Positions 12,013-25,430 are shown, numbered from the stretch's first letter. The stretch: 64,000 bases of DNA from Coffea arabica (GCF_036785885.1 NC_092326.1:43176287-43240286); one strand, 5' to 3'. The notes: generated by a model not told the origin, from the sequence alone. Numbers and translations are program-made.

Positions 12013-15000
12013 TTAAAGACCAGCATCCGGCTTAACAATGCCATGAAGCTTCCAGCCACCGATTCCTGCCAAAGCAAATGCCTGCAAGTGAAAGAAACCA
12101 AGTGTAACAGCCTACTGTCAACAGCATAGCTCCCCAAGCATAAAAATTGAACCAACCCCACTACCCATTACCTCAAATGGGCATCACATTGCACAACTGC
12201 AAATCAAGGCTCCTAATTAAAAACCCAATAGCAAAACTATGCAAACCAAAAATTCGTAAATAGATCAAACATAGTGAACTATCATAATTGCAAGAAAAGA
12301 CCAACTCAATGGCCATGTGCATTATTGTTTACTGTTTTCAGTAGCTTCTCAAACATCTTAACTTTGATGGTGTTTATTGAGATTTGGCAATAGTAACACA
12401 GACCCCCTGAGATCTACAGAGCTACCATAATTTCTTTGACTTCATGTCCGTTTGGTAAAACGTAGAACATTTTCTTAAGAAAATATTAAGCATCATAAGA
12501 AAATGATTGGTTTTCCAATGATTGTTGGGTGTTTGTATGCTTAAAATGAAAAGCTAGTTTATTCCACCAGACCAGACTCAACCTCATCTGTGACAGCCCT
12601 CTCATCACACCTCCCGGCTACCCCACCACCACCCCCACTAGTCCACTACAACCACCACCAACCTTGATGGACTACATGCCTTTCCCCATGTGTCTTGCTG
12701 ATTGGTGACCTCCTTCCACTCTCGTCCCATCAAATCTGCCATGGCAGCCCCATCTTCAGACTACGAATGTGTTTGGATAGCAATTTTTTCCCAAATATTA
12801 TTTTGCTCGCATCACAATTACAATTCCCAATCAACTTTTTACCTTCCCAACCACCTTTTTATCTTACATACATCACATCACAAAAAGTGCTTCAATAGCT
12901 ATTCCAAATAATATTTCTTCCTATAACCATTGTTTTTCACTTATGGAAAAAAGAACAATTTCATCTGGAGATAAAAGTAAATTTTCATTAGCAAAGTAAA
13001 AAGCAATTAGAACAAGAAGTTCATACAACATTGAGAGAGAAATCCTCTCATGAAGTCCATATACTGGGGTTTTTTGTTTCTTGCAAGGGGGGGTGACGTT
13101 GCCAGCAAAGTCGCTGGAGGAATCTCCCAAAGGTCTCCACTCTCCATCAATTAGGATTAATTATTTCTTGCAAGGAGTGTGGCCGCTACTGGGAGGCTAG
13201 CTTGCACTACTAAAAACAACTTCAGGGTATTTTTTTTAGAGACAGAGTTAACAAGTTACTTAGTAGCTAGTTAACATAGAGAGAGGTATTGGAGAAACTA
13301 TGCAGTTCTCTTACCAAAGTTGTGCTACGCAGCAACTGAGCCAGTTCAATTACAATCATCTGCACCATCAGAAAATTATGTAGGAAAGATAACGGGATTT
13401 CAATTTGATTTCCAGTGTGGCAAGTACTTAACCAATCCCACCACCATTTTCTCTTTGCAGCTAGGAAATTTGCCTTGTAAAATATTCCCCATATTTGATT
13501 TTATATGATTTCGTTTGTCTTCTGAATGTCCAAAATCTAGCGCCAATCCTTAAAAGTCAACATTAAATATTAGTAGCTTGCCAGTTTTGCACACAAATCC
13601 CAAAGCACTCCCCATAAGTGATTTTTTAGGTCAAAATATCTTTCTAACTCTATCCAGAGCACTCACTGAAACATATCAATGTCTCCAAAAAAAAGTTGAA
13701 TTTTTATATTCCACAAAAGTTGGTGTATAAAACCATAGTGGGCTAAGAAAATTGCAAAGAAAGACAGTCTTCAAATATGCAAAATATTGATAGTGTTAAA
13801 GTTGAAATAGTGCAAAACTATATCTTACTTCTTCCCAAGTTTTTCCAGCAGCTTCAAGCAAAGCAGCATTACAAGTCTTCAGTTCAACAGAGACACCTGA
13901 AAATGTTGATGCAGCCTCCTCCCATCCCTTATTATGTCCCATGCACCTGTACAACCAAATAAAAAGCCCCAGTGCCATGGAAAGCCAAAGAAGATGTTTC
14001 ATTCAGCAGAACTCACATGACGGTTAATATTTCATCTGTTGAGTATTCACTTATAGCCTGTCGAAGGTGCTCTGCTGTCTGACCATCCATGGCTGCAACT
14101 GAATAAAAGCTTGAAAGGAAATGTACCTCAGCTTCCAAAAACCCTCGAACCTCTTTTCGCATAATGTTCAGTGTTTCCCTCGTTCGTCGGGAATCACTGT
14201 ACCAATTCAAAGTTAGAGGACACAGTGTCCAAATACAGCAATTCATTTAATAGAAATAAGTGGTCACTGAGAATACGCACATCCTATTTATTGCAAATTA
14301 ACTCTCCCTTGAGAATACAAACCTAGATAAAATAAGTTCAGGTATCCAGCCCAACAATTGAAGCTTCTGGGAGACTTTAATGGCATCTTCTCGTCCATTT
14401 TTAGTCAATGGGCGATCATGATCTATGGAAGAAAGTTAGTTGAAAGCCAGTTAAGAAGTTGGAAAATTGTTTTCTTAGCAGTTGTCTCAGTCTATTTGCA
14501 TATTCAGATCTCAGAGAGAGCAAATGCTACAGAAACAAGAATAAATCTGTTTATCTTACAATTTCCACAGGTACAGTTAGACGCATAAGGAGACAATGCT
14601 GCAAGAACATCAATATTGAGTCAAACAGCATGCACTTTCGGACATTGAGCTCATAATTAGCTAGACCATCTTCCACTTCCAGTAATAAGCTAAACTTCCC
14701 CTAATATCCTCCCTTTACCACATCATGGGGGTTTACGGGAGACCCCAGAGGCTCGCTCGGAAAGGCTGCTATGTCATACTTTTTGACTTAGGTATAATTC
14801 CTTCACTAACCCTTCAACAAAGAAAGTTGGATCCCGAATTTTGAACTTTTCTTGTTATTCTCCTTTTCCTCCTCCCCACCCCACCAAAACAACCCTCCCA
14901 AAACCAAAAGATGGATTTTAGTTATATTTTCTCAGGCAACACAAAGAATTCCCCATTGATCATGAATATTTGAACTCAATATGTCATAGATTTCTTCTTC

Positions 15001-15919
15001 TTGTTCTTCTTTTTACAAAATAAATAAAGGATCCTTTACAAAATCTACAGTCCTGCATGATCTTGCCACTTTTTCTGCTCAATTGATGTAAATTGTTGGC
15101 AAAAGGTTGAGAAACCTTTCCTCCCATATATACATGAATAAATTGAAGGCAACGTAATAACTACTTACATAGTTATTTAATTACTTAATTCTCTAGTCAA
15201 CTGGTGCTTGACATAAGCAAAGGTAAAAGTCCAGACGCAACTAAACAAGATTTGCGTTAAGGCCAGAGTATACTTGCAACCGATGAACGAGAGTTAAGGT
15301 CAATCAGTATATCGTTCCAACCTGTCTTTTACAATAAAATCTTGTTCATAGCATGCTCTCCCACTAGGTATGTATCATGTTATCGGCACCATAACCCCAA
15401 AAATAACTTGCTTGTTCAGAAAAAGCATATAATAGTCGCTTGGGAAACGATGACAAAGGCAGGCGAAAAATAAAGAATCCTCGATTGAAGGGAAGTTGAG
15501 GAAGAATCGTAAAGTTGCAGTGCAGTAGATATCTAAGAAATGTTGGTATGTATATCCATAGTTGGATAGAATTAAAAACGATAAACAAGAGGCAAACAAT
15601 GAGCACTGGGATACCTAATACCTCGGAGGGAGCGATTTTCCCAACTACTATCGGCATGACGGAGCAAAATGAGGCGGCGAACAACTGAATTAGAATAAGT
15701 TTCCTGCTGAGATGGAGTAGTCTCTACGACAACCGACCCGGTCGCCAGGGAAATTAGGTAGCGGCGCTTTGTATATGTGCAGCGGGTGGAAGGGAAGGAC
15801 GACCCCCCAGATTTTCTTTTTACCCTAGCATAGAATGTACTGGGAAGGGCAGTTGTTGCTGGACAGGCATTCATGGTGGTTATCTGGTTCGCGTGATGTT
15901 TCTTTCCCTTTGCTTTCAA
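12013..15919 (-). CDS. SixA/phosphoglycerate mutase-type histidine phosphatase, probably plastid-targeted
   Basis: Five exons: 15919-15622, 14422-14323, 14196-14017, 13946-13829 and 12081-12013 (stop TAA). They encode 254 residues with all phases closing. The histidine phosphatase signature LLRHADSSW contains the phospho-acceptor His88, SRRTRET supplies the conserved Arg around 136-139, and MGHNKGWEE holds the second catalytic His197. The protein ends FALAGIGGWKLHGIVKP followed by six residues. The first ~75 residues are rich in Ser, Thr, Arg and Lys and low in acidic residues, as in a plastid transit peptide. A second in-frame ATG at 15874 (MNACPATT) may be the real start. The substrate is unknown: the family includes protein-phosphohistidine phosphatases and metabolite phosphatases. 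It lies tail-first downstream of CWC25 on the same strand, 702 bp away. Confidence 0.93.
12440..12920. mobile_element. Possible hAT-like MITE remnants in intron 4 of the phosphatase gene
   Basis: Within the 1.75-kb last intron, the words TGTTTGGATAGCAATTTTTT and, further on, GCTATTCCAAATAATATTT are roughly inverted and resemble ends of common plant hAT-type MITEs. I could not define clean termini or a target-site duplication, so this is a tentative remnant. Short open frames here are not coding. Confidence 0.35.
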
Positions 15920-16621
15920 CTGAAAGGAGTAGTAATAGTACAGTTTCTAGTACTTAGTGCACGCTGCTGAGCCAGTTGCACTACCCGCTTAACTCTCTCC
16001 CATGTGAAGTGTTGCAGCGTCTAAAACCGCGAGGCTTATGGTCCTTTTCCACAAATTTCTTTACCATTCTTTCTATGACTTTGGAGGGGCCTGGTTCTTT
16101 GCCGATCGGAGTTGGCTTTCTATACCCGTCTTACCAGGTATCAATATTGTTTATCGTTACCCCAAGCACAGACGTCTCGGCTCGGAAGTTTAACATTCAT
16201 GCAAGCTTCGCACTAAGTTTTCAATCGAGGGGGGTTCTTCAATTATCTCTGAGCGCAAGAACTACTTGTCCAAATACAGACGCACTACGCCCAGAGACCA
16301 GAGTGAATGGAATATGGACAGGATCCGACCCGGACCACAAAAGAATCAAAACACGTTCCAGCAGACATTTGCACATGAGCCGCTAATTCTCTTCAGAATT
16401 TTTATTCTTAGGAGATAAGATGACACATTCTACAGTCTCTGAACTGTTTTTCAAGTTCACATTTTTGGAAAACTCCAAACACCTTGTCCGATCATCTCTT
16501 TTTATCATCATGCACAAATATATACCTATCCAAAAAACTTGTTACAGTAACCATTTATCTTTAAAAAACCGGATAAAAAGCGCATCTTAAATAAAGCCAA
16601 TATTTCTTGCACTAAAACTTC
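15920..16621. other. Promoter/spacer between phosphatase and CWC25
   Basis: A 702-bp spacer holds the phosphatase promoter side and the CWC25 3' UTR side. No TATA box could be placed with confidence. A 136-codon plus-strand open frame (15976-16386) has no recognisable domain and lies wholly in this spacer, so I do not call it a gene. Confidence 0.5.
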
Positions 16622-19600
16622 TCATCGGCGAAATGCATTTCTTTCTGTGGCTTCTGATCTGCCCTGCAAATAATGTGTTCGCCGACGGACGCTCTCTTCT
16701 ATGGTTGCTGATCCACCCTTGTCCGTACCATAGACGCTTTTTTGAACAGCATCCAGGAAGTTACTACCCTTGGGTATCCCTGCTCTAACAGCTTCCCGAG
16801 CATCATTTTCCTCTGCCTTTTTTAGACGTTTCCATCTCTGCTCCTCGTGGAGTTCCGCGTCCATGTGCATCTCCTGCAACCTTGCAGCTCTCTCTTCTTC
16901 AGAAAGTTCAACAGGATTTCGACGCCTGTTGATTGCCTCATTCCTTCTTACAGTATCAGAAGAATCACCAACATTGCTTTGAGGAATTTTTCGCTCTCTT
17001 TTTCCCTGGTTCATGGGAACAGGGTCCATGTATCCTGCGGAACAAGTTTCTTCATGCTGAAAATCATTCTGAATCCCTTTTCCTCTTTGTTGTCTGACAT
17101 TTTTCTTAGTTGTTGACTCCAGCAAGAAAGCGGGCCCATGTTCTTTGTGCGTAGATTTTTTAGATATTCTCTTCGTCTCAATGTCCCAATCACTTTCTTC
17201 TTCTGAACTCGGTAATATACTACGCGAACCTTTGTGGCCACTAGACTTTCTTCTTTTCTTTTCTGAACCAGCATTTTCTGAGCCAGAATGGTGCCCAGAT
17301 GATGATTGCTTCTCATGCTTCTTCTTGTGATGATGCTTCCTTTTGTGTGCCTTATCATCATCCTCGTCACGAGTCTTTTTCTTATTCTTTGTAGCTTCAA
17401 CCTATAAAGTGACGTAAATCATAATTAATCGGAAAACATTAATGAAAATGTAATTAACCATATGATCAGCCAATGGATCATAGCAACTTAATGATAATGT
17501 AACTTAGGATATATCAAAGGGTTGCGTGTGACAAATTTCACCAAGAACAGCTAGGAAAGAAGCATAAATATCTAGGGACAGAAAACATATGTTCAACAAC
17601 TTGTAGCTAGATACCAAGCAACTCAAACGTGGTTGGATACTTAACATCATGGGTTTGAAAACATACACCCCAAACAAGTTGATGGCCATTTACTTTTTGA
17701 TTTCTGTTTAAGCCGTAAAGAGCTAGAATGGCCAGCCAAAAAAAAAAAAAAAAAAACAGTTTACTGAGTTATAAAGAGGAAAAAAATTCTTTTTTCTGGT
17801 TGTTTTCCTTTCATTCCTTATTTTTATCACCTTCTTCCTCATGGAGAATTGAATCTAGTGATGGAGCAAGTACCCATATCAGTATGCATGAATTGTTGAA
17901 GACAAAAGTTTCAACCATAAGGATATGTAACATTTTAGTTTGAAGCATTATTCTGTCATATGCTCATATATGTCCCAAAATCCACAAAAACTAAAAGATT
18001 AGCACCCCAAACTTCTATATTCTATATGGTTCATAAATATTCTACTACAACTACATGGAATTCATGAGCTGCTACATGATGCACTGATAAATCACTACAA
18101 ATATAGAAGGCTAACAAAATTCTTAGGCCCTATCCAGCATGGATCACATCCAAATCCAAAATTAGCTGGATGCATGTAAACCTCAATAATTCATACACCA
18201 CAATATGATTATCCTAACTCATGTCTGCAACATCTATAAAGTAAACCCAAGCCATGTCAAAAGTCAAGCATCTATTTCTCACAATTTAACCCTAGTGGGC
18301 TTCACACCACAGTCCAAGAATCCAGTCCCAACTAGTTGGCAAAAGCTCTGATACTATTCTGTGGCATTTAAATTGCTTCTTCAAAAGGGGAGACCAATTG
18401 AGGTGTCACAAAAAGAGATGGAAGTTACACCACACATATAATTTGAAATTTGAAACAGTAAGTTGATCAGAATGAGCCTCATATTCTACCATCTTAATTT
18501 CAATACAGCTATGTGACGGTAAATCAGAAACTTACTAGTGGAGTTAAGTCTCCAAGATCCTAAAAGTCATAAGTGACATTCTAACGACAAACTAACATCA
18601 CCAAGCTATATATAAAAACTAACTCTTGAAGCCTTCATATGACAGAAAAAGATGCAAAAATGATTTACATAGAAGAGATTATCAGCTAATTCTGATTTAC
18701 ATTTATAGACTACCCAATACCACTGCACCATATTGTAATGAACCTTATGATCAGGATCCAAGAAACAGATCAGTTGCCATGCATAGGAAAAGGTAAGTGT
18801 TGTGCAGTCTTCATGCTTCAGATTAAATCTTTTCTTCCCCAATCCCTATAATGACCTGGATGACTACTTAATCTTTTTAAACACTTGAGAGGGAGAGTTA
18901 GCTGTTAGTTGAGTTAGTTGCTATAGCCAGCTGGCAGAGTTAATTTCTGCCTTATTGGTAGTTAGCTACAAGTTAGTTTACAATTAAAAATAAGAGCATA
19001 TCTATAGAGAAAGTTAGCTTAAACCTTCTACTGATCAATACATCTCCAAATTTTTTCCCCAAATCTGCTTCTTTTCTCTCTTCTCTGCTCTATGTTCTTT
19101 TCCAGCTGCTGATAGACATTTCTTCGAAAAGAAGATGGACTCCAGCAGCTCAGAACTAAAGACCCTGATGGACATTAACAGCTCTGAAATGCAGACAGTT
19201 TTGGCTGCAATTACCAATAAATTAACCAGTTTCATGTGTCACATTTTTGTATGGAGGCATTTGGGAAAATCCCTCTGTTTCTGCAAAAAGGACTCATGCA
19301 GTAAGAACTTCTAATCAGGAGATCAAGGGCATTGAATTGGGAAATTTTATCAAAGAAAGATAGGAATCACTTTCCTGTCAGTATTCTATAAATTGGATAT
19401 TCCCAGTTTCAATGGGTCAAATCCCAGGAAAATGGAGGAAATGTTATAAAGTCTTTCAGTTGCATCAAGTCCCTGATACGAATAAGGATTTGGCTGCACT
19501 GCAGCTTGAGGGATAAAGGACTGATACTGTTGATGGAATTTAGGCAGGAGTAGGAATTTAAAGAGCTGGGTGATGATGATACAATGGAGGGGTTTTACCA

Positions 19601-22600
19601 AGTTGCAAGAGGCCTAAAAATAAATAAATAAAATTGCAAGAGGCCTAAAAATAAATAAATAAAATTGCAAGAGGCCTCCGGTGGTGGCTTATCTGGAGAA
19701 ATTCAAAGAGTTGAAGGCTGCTGTAATATCAAGGTTCCAGCATTATCAGAATCTTATTACATCAAAAGCTTCTTGTGTGGGTTGGAGGAGGAAATTAAAC
19801 ACACAGTCAAGATGCATAAACCAGCTATCGTCCAAGCAACTTTTGAGATGACTTGGTGGCAAGCACACAACTTGGAATTTATTGAAAACCAATGCAAGGT
19901 GTTCTTCAAGAATGCTTAGCCCTGATCACAGACAGGGCTGCAAACAAGTCAAGTCAAGCTTGAGTAGTGAACTACTCGAATCAAAATACTTTAGCTCGAG
20001 CTTTATCAGATCTAGCTCAATCAAGCTTAATACAGCTCAATTGAGCTTGAGAGATATAAATTAGTATTTCATATAATTTCAACATTTCACACTAAGGAAT
20101 ATTAAAAATACTATTAAGCTCAACAAATTTTCAAGCCTCACATGATAGGCTTTAAATCAAGCTTGTCAAGCTATTCAAGCTGCACGAGCTTCGACCGAGC
20201 AAGCTTGCTAGTAGCTTGATTCAGGCCAGCATCTTTGCACCCCTAACCTCAGATAGCAGCTGAGGGATCAAGGCTGGTCAATCCTCCACTAAAACATGAT
20301 TAAGGGAGCAAATAACCTTTATACCAAGTCACAAGAGGGTGGGAGAAATAGGTCCGCAAAACAGGTCTTCCAAAAAATTACACCTAGTAGAATTGCATTA
20401 CAGCAGTGGCGATAAGTTTGATCCTGGCCACATTTGCAAGGATAAGGAGGTTTCATATGTTATTAGTAGAGGACTTGGAGAGGCAGGACTCAGGGATGGA
20501 AACAGAAGAAATGATCATTGATTGTGGTAGTAAAAAATTAAAAATGTTGTTCTGTCTTTGCATTCGGTCTCAGGAGAACCGCCTTCCAGTGCAATTAAGT
20601 TGACTGAACGTTATGGGGAGCATGAGATGTCAGTACTATTGGATGGACACAGTATAGATTGTTTCGTAAAATCAGTTGCAGCTTAGTTATACCCCGAATC
20701 AGTTAAAGATCACAAGCATTTTAAGGTGAACATCGTTGATGGCAAAGAACTGATCTGTAATCAATAGATTACTGGGATATGCAGGGGTGTAATTTTACTC
20801 ATGATGTGTATGTTCTGGATTTTGAACCTTGGACTTAACTGTAGGAGTTGATTAAATGAGGTTCTAGCACAATGACATTTGCATCCAAGGAGCTGAGGGT
20901 AACATTTGAGAGGGGACAAGAAAGGGTGTTATTGCAAAGGGTATTACGATTCTGCAAGTCACAATGAAGCAGGGGGCAGCAATATAAAAGTTCATCAGAA
21001 AGAAAGTTACCTGGGCATCTATAGCACATCATGTCTTCCATGTATTTATAGTGAAACTGTCCACTAAAGGAGCACCAGTTTGTGTGGATTTGCACAAGAT
21101 AACAACAGAAGGGAACATCAGGGTTGATCCACAAGCAATCATGGATAGAAAGGTTATACAAAAGGAACAATCAGTCTTTTGACCAGGTGTTGATCATCTG
21201 GGAGAATTTGGAGCTAGACAATGCAACCTGGGAAGATGGCTACTCATGCAAGCTTAATTTCCTACTTTAATCTTATAAATTATGATTGTTTAAAAGAAAA
21301 GCAATTGACATGACCCCGATGGCTACCTAATCTTTGTAAACACTTTAGAGGAAAAGAAAGTTTGTTAGTTCAAATCAATTGCAACAGCTAGCTGGCAGAC
21401 TTAATTACTGGTAGTAATCAATTAGTTAGATAGTTAAAGTTAGTCCCTAGAGATGCAAGAGTTGTATAAACATGAAAATGTGTATCGAGGAAGTTACCTT
21501 GGAATTTATTTTCAAAACCTCCTACCAAGGAGTACAAATCCTAATTCTTTCTCCTAACCTGTTTCTCTCTTTTCACTGCTCTTTGTTCTTTTACATTTCT
21601 TGTTGTCCTTGCCATTCTATGTGACCTACTTGATCATTAAACTTAAATCATTACCACCTCCCCTGACAATAAATTGCTCACATGTATTAAAAAAAAAAAG
21701 GTTCAAATGTTTAGTGTCACAAAGGAGGTACCAGCAAGCTATCAGTTCTATAGGAATGATTCATTTGTATGTACATAAGACGTCAGTTAGAGCAAACTCA
21801 CTGATTTGCGGATCATAGCCATCTGAATAGGGTTATTTTTAACACGAGCAAGGGCTTCTTGCTCCCGCTGACGGATCAAAAGCAAAGGATCTGAATGGAG
21901 TTTCCTCCATGCATCATTGGCTGATTGTGGTTTTTCCTCAAATAGGGCTCCAGGAACAGATGATTGCTGCAGTTGAGAATCAGAAAATCAGGAAACTCAC
22001 AAAACCTCGTCAACTCAAGACTAATTCTTAATTTTCTGAAACAACCGTAACACTGCCATCCGCAATTCAATTTTTCATTCTAAACTAGTTTGTCTCTACA
22101 GTTAAAATTTCAGTGGGACATACAAATCGTAATCTAGAAAAAATTATTATATTTTCAATATAAACATTGACAGCAGGTTTACACAGAAATGGAAGCCAAG
22201 TTAATGTGATTTAATATCGGCAAGTAAAAGAAGTTCTTTGTGAGTTACTTTATGACCAGTGACTCTACTCTTCTCATCTTATTAGAGTAGAAATAAATCC
22301 AGACAATTAATGCCAGAAAACCCGAATATCCCCTCCCGCTGTTCTGGGGACAGAAGGTTTTTACAGCAGGCACAAAAATATTAAAAGCCAGAAAATCAAG
22401 GAACAAACCCAAAATATAGATTTTGCACACAAGCTTATAGAACCACATCCACCCACTACCTTGGTCTTCAATGCATCAAAAAACTGAATGGGAATAAAAG
22501 CACCATATCTTATCTTGAACAATACAACGACAATATGCAGTAAGAATACAGTGTAAAAGAAAAACAAAAAATTACCTTGGTAGAAGAGGAGGTAGCAGAG

Positions 22601-23188
22601 GAGGGAGCAGTCCCAGAATCAGTCTTCAGAGAGGAGGATTCAAGAGCCTTAAATCCTCCTGAAGAATTGCCCTTCCCAACAGCTAATCCGGAGTCGTACA
22701 GAAATTCCAACCTCTCTTGCTTGCTGTAGCAAAATTAGACAGTAAAGACTTAGGGGAACAGGGAAATATCAACAAACCCTATAACCAAAATCTACCAAAA
22801 TGATAGCAAGATTTAGCATTTCATCTACAGCCACCAGAGCGTAAAAGAAAGCCCAAAGCCCAGATCAAGGGTTGGTAGAGGAAGGCGAATAATGACAAAA
22901 TAATCAACTCGAGTTAAAAAAAAAAAAGAAAAAAAGAAAAATAATACACAAACCCTAAAAAGGTAATAAAATGCAGAGGAATTACAAATAGGAAACGTAC
23001 GTGACGAGACCAGCTTGTTCTTGGAGGAGGCGGAACTCAGATCGCTCCCTCTCCTCCTGGATCTGCTTGCGCAGCTCTTCCAACTTTTTCTGCTCGGCTT
23101 CATGTTTCTGTTCCGCCTTCCATACGTTCTCAATATTCCGGAGACTCCCCGTGTGCCAGCCTTTCTTGTTTAAAAATTTGAGAGCCAT
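16622..23188 (-). CDS. CWC25: Pre-mRNA splicing factor CWC25 homolog
   Basis: Four exons: 23188-23001, 22723-22576, 21966-21802 and 17401-16622 (stop TGA). They give 426 residues with consistent phase. The N-terminus MALKFLNKKGWHTGSL is the Cir_N/CWC25 signature, followed by a charged helix rich in E, K and R. The second exon carries RLEFLYDSGLAVGK. The third carries the conserved block from ALFEEKPQSANDAWRKLHSD into a Q/E-rich helix. The last exon is a Lys/Ser/His-rich disordered tail ending in the conserved block AARLQEMHMDAELHEEQRWK. In yeast, Cwc25 joins the activated spliceosome after Prp2 and is needed for step one; a nuclear role here follows from the family. The start is the conserved MALKF; an upstream in-frame ATG at 23242 is less likely. 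The 4.4-kb third intron contains a nested LTR retroelement. Confidence 0.95.
19612..19676. repeat. Tandem repeat of about 30 bp inside the retroelement
   Basis: The unit TTGCAAGAGGCCTAAAAATA plus AATAAATAAAA occurs twice in tandem and is followed by a third partial copy that ends in AGGCCTCCGG. It sits in the gag region of the decayed element. Confidence 0.8.
19933..20245. mobile_element. hAT-type MITE nested in the LTR element
   Basis: A 313-bp insertion begins CAGGGCTGCAAA and ends TTTGCACCCCTA, imperfect inverted repeats typical of plant hAT MITEs (CAGGGGTGCAAA type). The flanking 8-mers ATCACAGA (19925-19932) and ACCTCAGA (20246-20253) match at 6 of 8 positions, consistent with an aged 8-bp target duplication. 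The interior is rich in AGCTC/AAGCTTG words, which give strong self-complementarity. Confidence 0.8.
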
Positions 23189-23367
23189 CGCCTGCACAGA
23201 TAACTTTTCTTTCCAATCAGATTGAGGCAATATATGTTGCAATTTAGCAACTATATGTATGTGCAGCTGCTCTACTGGCGGATGGATCTCTGCTCGCCGC
23301 CGGGGAATTATGCAACTGTTTTTCCCTCAAGAACCCCGAAGTCATAAAAAATCTTACTATAAAATAG

Positions 23368-23683
23368 GTTAATACCACTTTGTCCCCCCAAACTTTGGAC
23401 GATTATCCACTTCAGTCCCTCAACTTCAAAATGTGACACTTAAGTCCTTAAACTTATAAATACCTCCCACATAAGGAAAATTGTTAACAAATCATGAATG
23501 CCATTGGTGGTCGAAATGTCCCATTTTATAAGGATTTAGGAATTTAAGTGTCCAATTTTATAAGTGTATGGACTTAAATGGAAGGTATTTATAAGTTCAG
23601 AGACTTAAGTGTCCCATTTTAAAGTTTAGATACTGAAGTAGATAATTATCCAAAATTTGGAGGGATAAAGTCAAATTAATCCC
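23368..23683. mobile_element. MULE-type MITE with perfect 9-bp target-site duplication
   Basis: A 316-bp foldback element. Its left end GTTAATACCACTTTGTCC and the complement of its right end (GGGATTAATTTGACTTTATC) are inverted repeats that extend over ~50 bp (…CCAAA.TTTGGA..ATTATC.ACTTCAG). ATAAAATAG flanks both sides (23359-23367 and 23684-23692). The 9-bp duplication and long terminal repeats indicate the Mutator superfamily. It sits just upstream of CWC25. Confidence 0.88.
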
Positions 23684-24403
23684 ATAAAATAGCACCTTAC
23701 CGAGGCAGAAAATTTAAAGTTGCAAAAACGTCCATCGTATTAATATTAATTTTTATTATTTTCAGAGTGCCTAATTTATAAAACTAACCCCAGACTCATA
23801 CCAAAAAAAAAAAAAAAAACTCTTACCAAGAAGGGTTAATTACATATACCTCCCCTATAGTTTAGTCAAACTATGAAACAAATCCTTAGGTTTAGCCAAT
23901 TAATAGTCAACGCTATCATGTCTTATTAATTAAAAAAAATGAGAGATTTGCTTTCAGAAATAAGGATAACAAATAAGTGACCAAAAGAAAGAATCAAGGA
24001 GGAAGGAAAGAAAAAAGAGGAAAAAAATTTCTTTTATCTTATCAATTCTTCATGCAAATATTGAGGATGCTATTGTCATCCCTTTTAATCTTATTGTCTA
24101 TTACGATGCTCACAACATGCTTCATCAAATCATTTTATACTTTTCGTGTTTTCTCACCTTTGCATAAAATATAAGATAAATAATGCACATTATCTTGGCA
24201 AATCATACCACAATAAACTAAATCTTGGAGGGATTTAAGAGTCTATTGGGATTTACTTTTGGCAATACCATTGAGTGGATGGTAACAAAGGTAAGTGCTA
24301 TAAATTTTTTTAAAAAATATCCAAAGAGGTTTAAAATTTTAAAAATATTTTAAAATATATCTCAAAAATACCTGAGCATAAACACCCTAATACATTTTCA
24401 GTA

Positions 24404-25430
24404 GGAAAAATTATTCAAAACGTCCATCACATTTTGCAAAATAACTTTTTTTCGTCATTCACTTTTAAAAATATAATTTTACGTCCGTTACAAATTCACA
24501 TTAATCAAATTTGATCCCTACTTTGATTTCCGACTAGTTTTTTACCAAATGATTATTTTTGAAGCGCAAAATTGTCAAATTAAAATTTACATAATCCGAT
24601 TTATAGATTTTCACATTTTACAAAATGAATTTTTTCTTCCCTCGTATTTTCACAAAATTAATTTATTTATCCCTTATTAATTATGTATACGAATAACCTT
24701 TTTTTAACCCATATGTATATTTCTATTTGGCTACACCTGAATAGTACGAATAACATTATTGAATGTTTATATCAAATCAAAGCAAGTAATTCAACTGTTG
24801 ATTTTAAAAGTGACAAGTATAAATTTCAAATTTAAACTACAATTTATTAGTATGATTATAAAAATCGAGTTAGAACCCAATATTGAATAGTTTCACATGG
24901 TAAAATTATATAGATATATACATGGGTTTAAAACAAAATTGTTGGTTTTAAACATATATATATATCTACTGAATAGCGTGTATACAGCTGCAATTTGTTT
25001 ATTTAGATGAAATCAAATAGAAATATATTGCATGTTATTCGTACTATTTAGGTGAATTAAATAGATATGTACATGAGTTAAAAAAAAACTATTCGCATAT
25101 ATGGTCAATGAATGATGTAAAACTTTATTTTGTAAAAATGAGGGATAAAAAAATTCATTTTATGAAATGTGAAAGACGAAATAATTCATTTTGTAAAATG
25201 TAAGGGACTATGGATCGGATTATGTAAATTTGATTTGCCAATTTTGCCCTTCAAAAAATGTCAAATGTAAGGCACGTAGAGGATTTCGACAAAAAACTAG
25301 TCAAAAACTTAGATGGGGACCAAATTTAATCGATGTGAATTTGTAAAAAACGTAAAATTATACTTTTTAAAAATAAAGGACTAAAAAAGTTATTTTACAA
25401 AATTTGATTGACATTTTAAATGATTTTCCC
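24404..25430. mobile_element. Long-arm foldback element (Mutator-like), about 1.03 kb
   Basis: The left end GGAAAAATTATTCAAAACGT pairs with the complement of the right end (…GTCAATCAAATTTTGTAAAA…CCCC). Pairing continues for roughly 350 bp on each arm, through TACAAATTCACAT.(G/A)AT.AAATTTG.(T/A)CCC and CCGA..TATG-type blocks, with a ~300-bp AT-rich loop. The flanks TTTTCAGTA and TTTTAGTA may be a decayed 9-bp duplication. No transposase is present, so it is non-autonomous. Confidence 0.75.

Larger units (their letters stand above)
18852..21600 (+). mobile_element. Decayed LTR retrotransposon (Ty3/gypsy-like) in CWC25 intron 3
   Basis: Two diverged direct repeats, about 18853-19110 and 21311-21600, share an ordered series of words: TGACC..GATG.CTAC.TAATCTTT, AAACACTT, AGCTGGCAGA, and TTCTCTCTTTTCACTGCTC-type tracts. 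They look like old LTRs. Between them are fragments on the plus strand: an ATG at 19135 (MDSSSSELKTLMD), a gag-like stretch near 19740-19830 (FLCGLEEEIKHTVKMHKPA), and a zinc-knuckle-like GDKFDPGHICKDKE near 20410-20450. A purine-rich AAAAGAAAAG precedes the right repeat. The element is only ~2.7 kb and full of stops, so it is a dead deletion derivative. Exact ends and TSD are unresolved. Confidence 0.75.

Noticed and set aside
15976..16386. A 136-codon ORF between the phosphatase and CWC25 genes
   Set aside because: No recognisable motif, and its composition looks like read-through of promoter sequence. Kept as spacer.
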